Shown in pieces: positions 16,745-24,963 of a DNA stretch of 36,304 nt. The stretch covers positions 1-36,304 of the forward strand of contig JBELJZ010000022.1 in the NCBI GenBank assembly GCA_042089915.1, in the 5' to 3' direction. Under the pieces are notes generated by a model. It made no database searches and had not been told where the DNA came from. It saw only the letters and a list, made by a program, of their open reading frames with translations. The stretch comes from UBA8752 sp002172485. GTDB lineage: Bacteria > Bacteroidota > Bacteroidia > Flavobacteriales_D > Sanyastnellaceae. Made by a program: the position numbers and the translations under genes. Within the stretch, counting starts at the first letter, position 1, and each line of letters opens with the position of its first letter.

Positions 16745-17448
16745 GGACGGTGGCCATCATCGGGGACAGCAAGGGCATCGGATTGGCTTTGCGCCAGCGG
16801 TTGCTCGACAGGGGAGACAAGGTGATCGGAGTGTCCCGTACCGGTGCCCAAGCCGAAGGGAACTACACTGGCCTCGTCTTTGATGCCGTGGCGCATCCGT
16901 GTGACCTGTCTTCTTTCACGGACCGCTTGGACGGCCTGGTGTATTGTCCCGGCACGATTCAGCTCAAGCCCGTTCGCGGGGTGAAGCCCGAGGTGGTCAT
17001 GGAAGATTTCAAGGTCAATGCCATGGGGCTGTTGCAGACCATCCAGGCCAACCTCAAGCTGCTCAAGGCGGCGGCCAAGGAGCCCGTGGGAGGGCAACCG
17101 TCCATCGTGGGCTTTAGCACGGTGGCCGTGCAGACCGGCATGGGGTTCCACGCCTCCATCGCCATGGCGAAGGGGGCCTTGGAGGGACTCGTCCGCACCA
17201 TGGCTTGCGAATTCGCGCCCGACATCCGCGCCAACGCCATTGCGCCCTCCTTGACCGACACCCCCCTGGCAGCGGCCTTGCTGTCTTCCGAGGCGAAGCG
17301 GGAGGCGAGCGCCGAACGCCATCCCCTCAAGCGGGTGGCCTCCGCTGACGATGTCGCGGCGATGGCCGCATTCCTGTTGTCTTCAGATGCCGCCGCCATC
17401 ACGGGACAGGTGATGCAGGTGGACAACGGCATGAGCGCCGTTCGATGA
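16741..17448 (+). CDS. SDR-family oxidoreductase lacking the catalytic Tyr
   Basis: A 235-residue Rossmann-fold protein of the short-chain dehydrogenase/reductase family. The nucleotide-binding loop GDSKGIG is at residues 8-14, a degenerate NAG-like segment (YCPG) at about 68-71, Asn93 in KVNAMG, and PSLTDTPLA after the active site. In the YxxxK position the sequence is HASIAMAKGALEGL: Lys144 is kept but residue 140 is Ile instead of Tyr, while Ser126 is present. Either a non-classical reaction or a binding/structural role follows. It overlaps the Lacal_2735 gene upstream and the flavin-reductase gene downstream by 4 nt each, so translation is coupled. Specificity cannot be predicted. Confidence 0.9.
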   Translation: MRTVAIIGDSKGIGLALRQRLLDRGDKVIGVSRTGAQAEGNYTGLVFDAVAHPCDLSSFTDRLDGLVYCPGTIQLKPVRGVKPEVVMEDFKVNAMGLLQTIQANLKLLKAAAKEPVGGQPSIVGFSTVAVQTGMGFHASIAMAKGALEGLVRTMACEFAPDIRANAIAPSLTDTPLAAALLSSEAKREASAERHPLKRVASADDVAAMAAFLLSSDAAAITGQVMQVDNGMSAVR

Positions 17449-18119
17449 GCGCCCGCCGTGTGCTCACCCGGGAAGCGCTCACGGAACTTCCACAACGCCA
17501 TCGGGCCCGGTTGGTGAATTCCCTGAGTGGATTCAAATCGGCCAACCTCATTGCAACAGCAGGTGAAGACGGCCTGCCGGCGTGTTGCATGGTATCGAGT
17601 GTGGTGCACCTCGGGTCCAATCCCGCCTTGCTCGGCGTGGTCTTCCGCCCGCCCGGAGACGATGCCCACAACTACCACAATCTCCAACGCAGCGGGGCTT
17701 TCACCATCAATCACGTGACGGCGTCCATCCATGAGGCCGCCCACCAGACGAGCGCCCGGTATCCGGCGGACACCTCAGAATTCGATGCCGTGGGACTGAC
17801 ACCACATTGGCATGGAGAAGGGAAGGACCGGTTTGCGGCGCCTGCGGTGTCGGAATCGCCCGTGCGGATCGGATTGACCGTATCGGAAGACCTTCTGCTT
17901 CCCAACCGCTGTCGCTTCGTCATTGGGGCGGTGCAGTGGGTCGACTTTGATGCGGAACTCCAAGCGGAAGACGGGTTCTTGGACCTCGCCGCCGGGGAGG
18001 TGGTCACCGTTGGCGGACTGGATGCCTACCACACCGTTGAACGGGTGGCGAGGTTGAGCTACGCCAAGCCGGATCGGCCGCTGGAATCCAGGTCCGACTT
18101 CTCGAAGGGTTGGGAATGA
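17445..18119 (+). CDS. Flavin reductase-like FMN-binding protein
   Basis: A 224-residue protein with the split-barrel flavin reductase-like fold. Recognisable parts are FKSANLIATAGEDGLPACCMVSSVVHLG (strand-turn region binding the flavin phosphate), LLGVVFRPPGDDAHNYHNLQRSGAFTINHV, and FDAVGLTPHW...APAVSESPVRIGLTV in the second half. The family reduces free flavin with NAD(P)H or holds FMN for a partner oxygenase. Placed 7 nt before a photolyase gene, it could supply reduced flavin to the photolyases downstream; this is inference from position. The start at 17445 overlaps the SDR stop (ATGA). Confidence 0.88.
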   Translation: MSARRVLTREALTELPQRHRARLVNSLSGFKSANLIATAGEDGLPACCMVSSVVHLGSNPALLGVVFRPPGDDAHNYHNLQRSGAFTINHVTASIHEAAHQTSARYPADTSEFDAVGLTPHWHGEGKDRFAAPAVSESPVRIGLTVSEDLLLPNRCRFVIGAVQWVDFDAELQAEDGFLDLAAGEVVTVGGLDAYHTVERVARLSYAKPDRPLESRSDFSKGWE

Positions 18120-18126
18120 CGTCGCC

Positions 18127-19644
18127 ATGTCGGACCGCCCCGCCCTCCGTGTCATTTGGTTGAAGCGCGATCTGCGCCTCCGGGACCACGCCCCGATTGC
18201 AGAAGCCCTGCGCATGGGTGGGCCGCACTTGTTGCTGTATTGTTTCGAGCCGTCGGATTTGGCCCATCCGACCACGTCGGGCCGCCATGTGGGCTTTGTG
18301 CAACAAGGGCTCGCCGACATGGACGGCCAGTTGCAGCAGTGGCATCGCGAGGGTGCCATTCGGGCAGGGGTGGGCACCACGCCGTTGCATGCTGACGCGC
18401 TGGGGGTCTTCCGCCATTTGCTCCGAGAGGTCGACCTCTTGGGGGTGCACAGTTATCGGGAATCCGGGTTGAAGCACACCTACGACCGGGACCGGGCCTT
18501 GGCGAAGATGCTGGCGGATGCCGGTGTTCCCTGGCATGAGCACCAACGTGACGGAGTGCACCGCGGGAAGCGGGACCGCCACCAGTGGCGCGAATCTTGG
18601 TTTGCCCACATGTCGGCGCCGCAAGACCATCCCGATTGGCCCAGGTTCGATCCGGTGGATTCCGCCCAGCTCAAATGGCCCGAGGGCTGGCAGACCTTGC
18701 CGGTGCCAGACGAGGCGCCGGAGCGTTTTCAGCCCGGGGGAGAGCGCAAGGCGCACGCCTACCTTGAGACTTTTGTGACCGACCGGATTCGGCGGTACGC
18801 GCGGACCATTTCCAAGCCGGAGGGCAGCCGCGAGGGTTGCAGTCGGCTCAGCCCGTATCTCGCGTGGGGCAACCTCAGCATCCGCCAAGTCCACCAGCGT
18901 CAGGAGGCGGCGCGACGGAAAGGGGGAGACGGGCCGCCCGGCCAGCGCCGCAATTTTTCCGCATTCGACAGCCGATTGCGCTGGCATTGCCATTTCATCC
19001 AGAAGTTCGAAATGGAGGACCGGATGGAATTCCACAATGTCAACCGGGGCCACGACCTGCTCGATAAGTCGGTCGATCCTGAAAAAGTGGCGGCATGGGC
19101 GGAGGGAAGAACGGGGTTTCCCCTGGTGGATGCGTGCATGCGAAGCGTGACGGAGACCGGGTACCTCAACTTTCGGATGCGGGCCATGTTGGTCAGCTTC
19201 CTCACCCACCACCTCTGGCAACCGTGGCAGGCGGGCGTGCATCACCTCGCCCGGCAGTTTCTCGACTTCGAGCCGGGCATCCATTTTCCCCAGTTCCAAA
19301 TGCAGGCTGGCGTGACGGGCATCAATACGGTGCGCATCTACAATCCGGTCAAACAGGCAGAAGACCACGATCCGAAGGGCGACTTCATCCGGAAATGGGT
19401 GCCGGAATTGGCCGGGCTGGAGGCCCCCGCTGTTTTCGCGCCGTGGACCATGCCGCCCATTGAGGCTGAGTTGGCCGGTTTCCGGATGGGAGAGACCTAT
19501 CCCGTGCCGGTGGTCTCGTTGGAGCAAGCGTCCCGCGCGGCACGGGAAAAACTGTGGGCGCACCGCAAGCACCCGGAGGTCAGGAAGGAAGGCGCCCGCA
19601 TCCTCCGCAGACATGTGGTCGAAGGATCCCGTCCCATGGATTGA
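18127..19644 (+). CDS. Photolyase/cryptochrome-family flavoprotein, divergent FAD pocket
   Basis: A 505-residue member of the photolyase/cryptochrome superfamily. The N-terminal antenna-type alpha/beta domain starts RVIWLKRDLRLRDHAPI (about 8-24). The C-terminal FAD-binding helical domain includes GCSRLSPYLAWGNLS (about 240), FDSRLRWHCHFIQKFE (about 278), TGFPLVDACMRSV, TGYLNFRMRAMLVSF and NTVRIYNPVKQ. Where classical class I enzymes have the ANNGGWQW-type segment facing the flavin, this protein reads FEPGIHFPQFQM (residues 381-392), so the flavin-facing Asn is missing. It may be a repair enzyme of a separate branch or a light receptor. It lies in an operon with the SDR and flavin reductase; a second hydrolase gene follows 33 nt later. 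Confidence 0.9.
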   Translation: MSDRPALRVIWLKRDLRLRDHAPIAEALRMGGPHLLLYCFEPSDLAHPTTSGRHVGFVQQGLADMDGQLQQWHREGAIRAGVGTTPLHADALGVFRHLLREVDLLGVHSYRESGLKHTYDRDRALAKMLADAGVPWHEHQRDGVHRGKRDRHQWRESWFAHMSAPQDHPDWPRFDPVDSAQLKWPEGWQTLPVPDEAPERFQPGGERKAHAYLETFVTDRIRRYARTISKPEGSREGCSRLSPYLAWGNLSIRQVHQRQEAARRKGGDGPPGQRRNFSAFDSRLRWHCHFIQKFEMEDRMEFHNVNRGHDLLDKSVDPEKVAAWAEGRTGFPLVDACMRSVTETGYLNFRMRAMLVSFLTHHLWQPWQAGVHHLARQFLDFEPGIHFPQFQMQAGVTGINTVRIYNPVKQAEDHDPKGDFIRKWVPELAGLEAPAVFAPWTMPPIEAELAGFRMGETYPVPVVSLEQASRAAREKLWAHRKHPEVRKEGARILRRHVVEGSRPMD

Positions 19645-19677
19645 AATGCCAACCCCTTGACCGAACTTGCCAGAACG

Positions 19678-20568
19678 ATGCCGGAAGAACGTCCTGTCCT
19701 CCTCAATGCCGATGGCCGCACGCTGCTCTACCACGAAGTGGTGGACCAGGCTGGGCCCGAGGCGCCGTGGCTGGTGTTCGTTCATGGCGCAGGGGGCAGC
19801 ATTCGCACGTGGAAGTACCAGATTGAAGCCTTCCAGCCGCATTACCGCTTGCTCCTCATCGACCTGAGGGACCACGGATTCAGCAAGGACATCCTGCCGG
19901 AATTCCCGGAGTACGACTTCGACATCGTGTCGGACGACATCCTGGCCGTTGTCGATCACCTCGGCATCCAGCGGGCGCATTTCGTCTCGCTCAGCATCGG
20001 AAGCGTCATCCTGCAGAAAATCGACATCGAGCGTCCGGACCTCATTGACCGCATGGTCATGGCCGGGGCCATTTTCGACGGGTCCCGCCTCATGCACTGG
20101 TTCGTGCACAGCGGCAAACTGCTCAATTACATCCTGCCGTACCGCGCCATTTACTGGTTGTTCAGCTTCATTGTGCTGCCCCGGCGGAATCACCGCGTGA
20201 GCCGCTGGATTTTCCGCCGTCAGAGTCTGCGTCTGACCCCGGGGGAGTACCTCAAATGGGTCGAGCTCTACAAGCCTTTCTTCCGCCTGATCAAGCAATA
20301 CGTGGAGCGCACGGTGGACAAGCGGGGTCTGGTGGTCATGGGATCGCAAGACCACATTTTCTTCAGCGCCGCCGAGAAGTTTGCCCGCGCCCAGAAGAAC
20401 ATGCGGCTCGCCGTCATCGAAAACTGCGGCCATGTCTGCAGCATCGAGGCGCCGGAGTTGTTCAATGAGCTGGTGCTCGAGTTCTTGTCCGGTAAGGACG
20501 TGCCGTCGCGGGTCACGGCGACCCCCGTTCCGTCCAGCTGGGCGGAGCTGAAGGCCATGAAGGCCTGA
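19678..20568 (+). CDS. Alpha/beta-fold hydrolase
   Basis: A 296-residue single-domain alpha/beta hydrolase. Visible elements are the oxyanion region LVFVHGAGGS, the LLIDLRDHGFS strand, the nucleophile elbow SLSIGS with Ser106, the acid Asp225 in GSQDH, and His252 in NCGHVCSIEAPELFN, so the triad is complete. The helical lid includes a hydrophobic stretch (about 150-175, LLNYILPYRAIYWLFSFIVL) that may contact membrane lipid. The ATG at 19678 is preferred; a TTG at 19657 would add seven residues. The C-terminal 20 residues are a Pro/Ser tail. It follows the photolyase by 33 nt. Substrate unknown. Confidence 0.88.
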   Translation: MPEERPVLLNADGRTLLYHEVVDQAGPEAPWLVFVHGAGGSIRTWKYQIEAFQPHYRLLLIDLRDHGFSKDILPEFPEYDFDIVSDDILAVVDHLGIQRAHFVSLSIGSVILQKIDIERPDLIDRMVMAGAIFDGSRLMHWFVHSGKLLNYILPYRAIYWLFSFIVLPRRNHRVSRWIFRRQSLRLTPGEYLKWVELYKPFFRLIKQYVERTVDKRGLVVMGSQDHIFFSAAEKFARAQKNMRLAVIENCGHVCSIEAPELFNELVLEFLSGKDVPSRVTATPVPSSWAELKAMKA

Positions 20569-20604
20569 TGGGTCCCAGCGCAGCATGCGCAATGGGAAGC
20601 GTTG

Positions 20605-20612
20605 TATCCTTG
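20605..20612 (+). promoter_or_regulatory. -7 element of the transporter-like gene
   Basis: TATCCTTG has one mismatch to TAnnTTTG and ends 5 nt before the ATG at 20618. This supports starting the protein at 20618 rather than at the ATG at 20585, which lies upstream of the element. Confidence 0.5.
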
Positions 20613-20617
20613 CGGTC

Positions 20618-21373
20618 ATGCGCAAATTGGCCCTCCTTCTTGCCCTGTCTGTCTCTGCAGGACTTTCGGCCCAGACCATCAACACCGACCGTCCCGACCA
20701 GACTGAAAGCTCGGCGGTGGTGCCGGCGGGGTCCTTTCAATGGGAGTGTGGATTCTCCAGCACCTGGACGCCCACATTCGGCGGCACCTACCGGGAAATG
20801 GCCTTGCCCAACTCGCTCTTTCGCGTCAGTCTGCACGACAAGTTCGAGCTGCGCGTGGTGCACCAGCTCAATCGCAATTCATCCCTGAATTGGGGCGCCG
20901 AGGCCTACACTCAGGAGGGCACCAGTGATCTGGAGGTCGGAACCAAGGTCCAACTGTGGCAACGGGAAGGCAGCCGGACGGAGGTGGCCTACCTCGGACA
21001 TGCCGTGTTGCCGACCGGCGACGCAGAAGTGACGGAAGGCCTCGATTTCGGCATGGTCAACAAGCTCTGTATCAGCCATGACGTCGGGCCGAATTGGGCA
21101 CTGGGCTACAACCTCGGGTACGACATCGCAGATGATCGGGGCACCTTCACCTACGCCCTCGCTGTCGGCAAGGCCATCAACGATCAGCTCGGCCTGTATT
21201 TCGAGCCCTACGGAGAAGTGGTCAACGGCATCCACCTGGCCAGCTTCGATGCTGGCATCACGTTGCTGGCGTCTGACCTCTGGCAGTGGGACGTCAGCTA
21301 TGGCACGGGCCTCAACCACCGCATGAACTACACGGCGGTCGGCTTCAGTTGGCTGGTTCTGCCCAACCGCTGA
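20618..21373 (+). CDS. Outer-membrane transporter-like beta-barrel (phenol MetA family)
   Basis: A 251-residue exported protein: signal peptide MRKLALLLALSVSAGLSAQ, then TINTDRPDQTESSAVVPAGSFQWECGF. This TDRPDxTES opening is typical of the 'transporter' family related to the putative MetA pathway of phenol degradation in Bacteroidota. The remainder alternates hydrophobic and polar residues in beta-strand style (LEVGTKVQLW, WALGYNLGYDIAD, QLGLYFEPYGEVV) and ends FSWLVLPNR. It is probably an outer-membrane barrel; no substrate is known. It has its own promoter-like element and converges on the RDD gene with an 11-nt gap. Confidence 0.8.
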   Translation: MRKLALLLALSVSAGLSAQTINTDRPDQTESSAVVPAGSFQWECGFSSTWTPTFGGTYREMALPNSLFRVSLHDKFELRVVHQLNRNSSLNWGAEAYTQEGTSDLEVGTKVQLWQREGSRTEVAYLGHAVLPTGDAEVTEGLDFGMVNKLCISHDVGPNWALGYNLGYDIADDRGTFTYALAVGKAINDQLGLYFEPYGEVVNGIHLASFDAGITLLASDLWQWDVSYGTGLNHRMNYTAVGFSWLVLPNR

Positions 21374-21384
21374 AAACGCCCGGC

Positions 21385-21903
21385 TCAGCCGATGATGTCC
21401 GCCTTTTTGTAGACGGCGGACTTGGCGATGATGTCGTGCAGGGCTTGCCGCTTTTCGCCGAGGGTGGCGAAGCATCCGAAGAAGAAGACCAGGCTGGCGA
21501 GGTTGGCGATGGCGGGCAGGATGAAGGTGAGCAGGTTGCCGCTGTTCTTCAGCGCCCAACGGATCAAGTAGAGCTGAACGTCGCCGCGGGTGCCATCCGC
21601 TTTGCCGATGTGCAGCCCCATGGCCCGCTTGCCTGGTGAGGCGCCGGTGAAGGCTTCAACCAAGGTGTAGAGCGTCGCGACGATGGCACACACGAGGAGG
21701 GAACCCACCATGCCGGCGGTGACCCCCATCAGGGCGAGGGCTTCCGAGTCCTCGCCGCCCATCATGGCGTCCAGGCCCAAAGCGGCTGCAATGCCGGCAC
21801 CTGCGCCAAAAACGAAGATGGGTGTGCACAACAGGATGGAAAAGAGGATGTCCAGGAGGGCGGCGCCGAGGCGCGGTCCGAAGCCGATGCGGTTGGAGAA
21901 CAT
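21385..21903 (-). CDS. RDD-family inner-membrane protein
   Basis: A 172-residue membrane protein with the RDD pattern. GFGPRLGAALLDILFSILLCTPIFVF (residues about 7-32) holds the R...D pair. A second hydrophobic segment is ALALMGVTAGMVGSLLVCAIVATLYTLVEAFTGASPGKRAMGL, containing the conserved SPGKRxxGL, and the third is LTFILPAIANLASLVFFFGCFA. The last part, EKRQALHDIIAKSAVYKK, matches the conserved LHD motif of the family. RDD proteins are poorly understood; some act in ion exchange. The ATG at 21903 is chosen because upstream codons to 22158 run antisense into the DUF2256 and photolyase genes and show no homology. Confidence 0.88.
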   Translation of the reverse strand: MFSNRIGFGPRLGAALLDILFSILLCTPIFVFGAGAGIAAALGLDAMMGGEDSEALALMGVTAGMVGSLLVCAIVATLYTLVEAFTGASPGKRAMGLHIGKADGTRGDVQLYLIRWALKNSGNLLTFILPAIANLASLVFFFGCFATLGEKRQALHDIIAKSAVYKKADIIG

Positions 21904-21923
21904 GTGGGTTGATTTGCTGCCCC

Positions 21924-21930
21924 CAAAGTA
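21924..21930 (-). promoter_or_regulatory. Possible -7 element of the RDD gene
   Basis: The minus strand reads CTACTTTGG, a TA-n-TTTG variant with one spacer base instead of two, 20 nt upstream of the RDD start at 21903. The same TACTTTG string occurs before the unknown gene at 29064. Confidence 0.3.
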
Positions 21931-21977
21931 GGGGAACAAGCAGGTGAACCATGAGGGAGAGGGGGTGTTGTGTTCAC

Positions 21978-22124
21978 ATGCATCGGAAACCCCATTTGCC
22001 CTCCAAGGATTGCGTCCATTGTGGGCGGCCTTTTGCGTGGCGAAAGAAGTGGGAACGGTGCTGGGAAGAGGTGAAATACTGCAGCGAGCGCTGCCGTCGC
22101 ACCGCCAAAACCACTGTCCGATGA
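21978..22124 (+). CDS. DUF2256 zinc-finger microprotein
   Basis: A 48-residue protein, MHRKPHLPSKDCVHCGRPFA followed by WRKKWERCWEEVKYCSERCR and RTAKTTVR. The LPxKxCxxCxRPFxWRKKWxxxWxxVxYCSxRC pattern is diagnostic of DUF2256. Four cysteines (12, 15, 35, 39) form a likely zinc ribbon and the protein is strongly basic, so it could bind nucleic acid. DUF2256 genes commonly sit next to cryptochrome/photolyase genes. Here the stop TGA overlaps the ATG of the iron-sulfur photolyase (ATGA), which indicates translational coupling and a shared process. It is short enough to be missed by length-filtered gene finding. Confidence 0.9.
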   Translation: MHRKPHLPSKDCVHCGRPFAWRKKWERCWEEVKYCSERCRRTAKTTVR

Positions 22125-23665
22125 AGACCCTTCGCCTTGTTCTTGGAGACCAGCTCAATGCGGCTCACCCCTGGTTTGATACCGTCTCGGACGACGTGGT
22201 CTACCTGATGGCGGAGATGCGGCAGGAGACCGATTACGCGCCCCACCACATTCAAAAAGTCCTCGCCTTTTTCTCGGCGATGCGTGCTTTCTCTGCAGCG
22301 CGATCTGCCGAAGGGCACCGCATGGTATACCTCGCTTTGGACGACCCCATCAACACCCAGGGGCTGGAGGCCAACGTCCGAAAAGTAATGGTCAATGAAG
22401 GGTGTCAACGATTTGAATATCAGCTTCCTGATGAATATCGTCTCGACCATCAGTTGAGGTTGTTGGCTGACGAGTTTGGAACGAATTCCGAAGCCGTCGA
22501 CACCCACCATTTCCTTACCGCTCGCGGTGACCTGGCCGAGCAGTTCAGGGGCAAGAAGACCTACCTGATGGAGTCTTTCTATCGCCGGATGCGCAAGGCC
22601 CATGACATTTTGATGGAGCCTGGCATGGACGGACCGGAGCCGGCAGGAGGGAAGTGGAATTACGACGCCACCAACCGAAAGAAGCTGCCCAAGGGTCACC
22701 GACCGGTGGAGCCCCTCGTCTTTGACCGGGACCTGACTGAGCTGGAGACCATGCTGCGCGACTGCGGGGTCGAGACGATCGGCTCGGTGGACGCATCCCA
22801 TTTCCTGTGGCCGGTTACCCGGGAGGAAGGGCTCGAACTGCTTGACTTCTTCGTGGCCCAATGCCTGCCGCGGTTCGGGGACTTCCAGGACGCCATGCAC
22901 CCGGAGTACTGGTCGATGTACCACGCGCGCATCTCTTTCTGCATGAACGCCAAGCTGATCTCGCCGATGGAGGTCATCCGGGCGGTGGAGGACAAATGGT
23001 GCGAAGACCCCAACCATGCGGACATCACCCAGGTGGAGGGCTTCATTCGCCAGGTGCTGGGTTGGCGCGAATACATGCGAGGGGTGTATTGGGCCCACAT
23101 GCCGGAGTATGCCGATCTGAATTTCTTCGAGGCGGAGAACGCCCTGCCCCAGTGGTTCTGGACGGGGGAGACCCGGATGGCCTGCATGCGGCACGCCATT
23201 GGCCAGAGCCTCCAGTACGGCTATGCGCACCACATCCAGCGGCTGATGGTGACGGGCAACTTTGCCCTGCTCGCCGGCATCCACCCCGATGAGGTGGACC
23301 GCTGGTACCTCGGCATTTACCTCGACGCCATCGAGTGGGTCGAGATCACCAACACGCGCGGCATGAGCCAATTCGCCGACGGGGGCATTGTGGGGACCAA
23401 GCCCTACGCCGCCTCGGCCAACTACATGAAGAAAATGGGCCCGTACTGCAGCGGATGCAGTTATGATGCGGCCGACAAAACGGGCGACAACAGCTGCCCG
23501 CTCAACAGCCTGTATTGGCATTTCCACGTCCGCAACCGGGCCAAGCTAGAGCGCAACCCGCGCATTGGCATGGCCTACCGCACCTGGGACAAGATGCCCG
23601 CCGAGAAGCAGGAAGCCCTGCTCGAGCGCGGTGACGCCGTCCTGGCCAACCTCGAAAACCTCTGA
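22121..23665 (+). CDS. Iron-sulfur bacterial cryptochrome/photolyase, (6-4)-type (COG3046)
   Basis: A 514-residue member of the FeS-BCP branch, whose studied relative PhrB repairs (6-4) photoproducts. It opens MKTLRLVLGDQLNAAHPWFD, the family N-terminus. The [4Fe-4S] ligands are present as Cys355 (RMACMRHAIGQS), Cys443 and Cys446 (YCSGC) and Cys459 (SCPLN). The spacing 88-3-13 equals that which I recall for PhrB (350, 438, 441, 454). Also present are WREYMRGVYWAHMP, the HHIQRLMVTGNFALLAG helix and NTRGMSQFADGG in the FAD domain. It overlaps the DUF2256 gene by 4 nt and is followed 2 nt later by the DASH cryptochrome. The start ATG at 22121 gives the exact family N-terminus; the open frame back to 21944 reads through DUF2256 in another frame. 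Confidence 0.95.
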   Translation: MKTLRLVLGDQLNAAHPWFDTVSDDVVYLMAEMRQETDYAPHHIQKVLAFFSAMRAFSAARSAEGHRMVYLALDDPINTQGLEANVRKVMVNEGCQRFEYQLPDEYRLDHQLRLLADEFGTNSEAVDTHHFLTARGDLAEQFRGKKTYLMESFYRRMRKAHDILMEPGMDGPEPAGGKWNYDATNRKKLPKGHRPVEPLVFDRDLTELETMLRDCGVETIGSVDASHFLWPVTREEGLELLDFFVAQCLPRFGDFQDAMHPEYWSMYHARISFCMNAKLISPMEVIRAVEDKWCEDPNHADITQVEGFIRQVLGWREYMRGVYWAHMPEYADLNFFEAENALPQWFWTGETRMACMRHAIGQSLQYGYAHHIQRLMVTGNFALLAGIHPDEVDRWYLGIYLDAIEWVEITNTRGMSQFADGGIVGTKPYAASANYMKKMGPYCSGCSYDAADKTGDNSCPLNSLYWHFHVRNRAKLERNPRIGMAYRTWDKMPAEKQEALLERGDAVLANLENL

Positions 23666-23667
23666 CC

Positions 23668-24963
23668 ATGCGCAGCCTGATTTGGTTCCGAAACGACTTG
23701 CGGGTCACTGACAACGCCACCCTCAATGCGGCCGTCAAGGCCTCCACGGAGGTCATTCCCGTGTACATCTTGGACCCGGTTCAATGGTCCGAGGACCGCT
23801 GGGGGCAGGTCAAGACCGGGCCGTTCCGGACACAGTTCCTGCTGGAGTCCTTGGCTGACCTGAAAGCCGATCTGGAGGACATGGGCGGCGCATTGCTGAC
23901 CCGTCAAGGGGAGCCGGCTGAGGTGCTCAAGGCCCTCGCCGAGGAGCATGGCGCTCGGACCGTATTTGCCACGGCGGAGCACACGAGCGAGGAGTTGCAG
24001 CGCGAGGCCGAGGTGGCCGAGGTGCTCGACCTGCGGTTGGAGGAGCAGATGACGATGTACCACCCGGACGACCTGCCTTTCGAACTCGAGCAGTTGCCGG
24101 ACGTCTTCACCCGCTTCCGGGGAAAGATGGAAAAGCGGAGCGAAGTCCGCGATCCCCTGCCGGAGCCGGAATCCCTGACCGTGCCGGCGGGATTGCAGAG
24201 CGATGCTGTGCCGTCGCTCGCCGACCTCGGCGTGGAGGCCAAGGTGGCCGATGCCCGGGGCGTGCTGCCTTTCAAGGGGGGTGCCGTGGCCGCGTGGGAG
24301 CGGCTCGACCATTACTTCTGGGAGACCAAGAAGCTGCGGGTGTACAAGAAGACCCGCAACGGCCTTCTCGGCGCCGACTACAGCTCCAAGTTCTCGCCTT
24401 GGTTGGCGCTGGGGTGCATCAGCCCGCGGGAGATCCATGCACAGGTCCGCGCCTTCGAAAAGGAAATCGAGAAGAACGAGGACACGTATTGGCTCATCTT
24501 CGAGCTGATTTGGCGGGACTACTTCCGTTACGTGGCCATGCGCTACGGCAACCGCATTTTCCACAAGCGCGGCATCAAGCAAGAGTCCCCGAAGTGGCGC
24601 CAAGACCGCCGCGTTTTTGAGGCGTGGTGCGAGGGCCGGACGAAGTGCGATTTCGTCAATGCCAACATGCGGGAGCTCGCCGCGACGGGCTTCATGTCCA
24701 ACCGGGGGCGGCAGAACGTGGCCAGCTACCTCGTGCACGACCTCGGCGTCGATTGGCGGCTGGGGGCGAGCTGGTTTGAGCACATGCTCCTCGACCACGA
24801 CCCGGCAAGCAACTACGGCAACTGGATTTACGTGGCCGGCGTCGGCAACGACCCGCGCCCCAACCGAAAATTCAACACCACCGGACAAGCCGAACGCTAT
24901 GATGCGGACGGCAAATACCGCCGTCACTGGAGCCATGCGACTTTGGAACTTGACCTACAATGA
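23668..24963 (+). CDS. DASH-type cryptochrome / photolyase
   Basis: A 431-residue photolyase-superfamily protein. The antenna domain starts MRSLIWFRNDLRVTDNATL; the FAD domain begins near residue 195. DASH-type signatures are YKKTRNGLLGADYSSKFSPW, LIFELIWRDYFRYVAMRYGN (about 275-294), the NANMRELAATGFMSNRGRQN segment (about 331-350), and FEHMLLDHDPASNYGNWIYV with NDPRPNRKFNT. Asn is retained in the flavin-facing position (SNYGNW). DASH proteins repair CPDs in single-stranded or looped DNA and some signal in light responses. It starts 2 nt after the iron-sulfur photolyase stop, so both belong to one transcript with DUF2256. Its 3' end overlaps the next gene by 29 nt. Confidence 0.95.
   Translation: MRSLIWFRNDLRVTDNATLNAAVKASTEVIPVYILDPVQWSEDRWGQVKTGPFRTQFLLESLADLKADLEDMGGALLTRQGEPAEVLKALAEEHGARTVFATAEHTSEELQREAEVAEVLDLRLEEQMTMYHPDDLPFELEQLPDVFTRFRGKMEKRSEVRDPLPEPESLTVPAGLQSDAVPSLADLGVEAKVADARGVLPFKGGAVAAWERLDHYFWETKKLRVYKKTRNGLLGADYSSKFSPWLALGCISPREIHAQVRAFEKEIEKNEDTYWLIFELIWRDYFRYVAMRYGNRIFHKRGIKQESPKWRQDRRVFEAWCEGRTKCDFVNANMRELAATGFMSNRGRQNVASYLVHDLGVDWRLGASWFEHMLLDHDPASNYGNWIYVAGVGNDPRPNRKFNTTGQAERYDADGKYRRHWSHATLELDLQ

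Noticed and set aside
18004..20685. 893-codon minus-strand open frame spanning the photolyase and hydrolase genes
   Set aside because: It crosses two well-supported plus-strand genes and their intergenic gap and has no recognisable motif; a shadow of codon bias.
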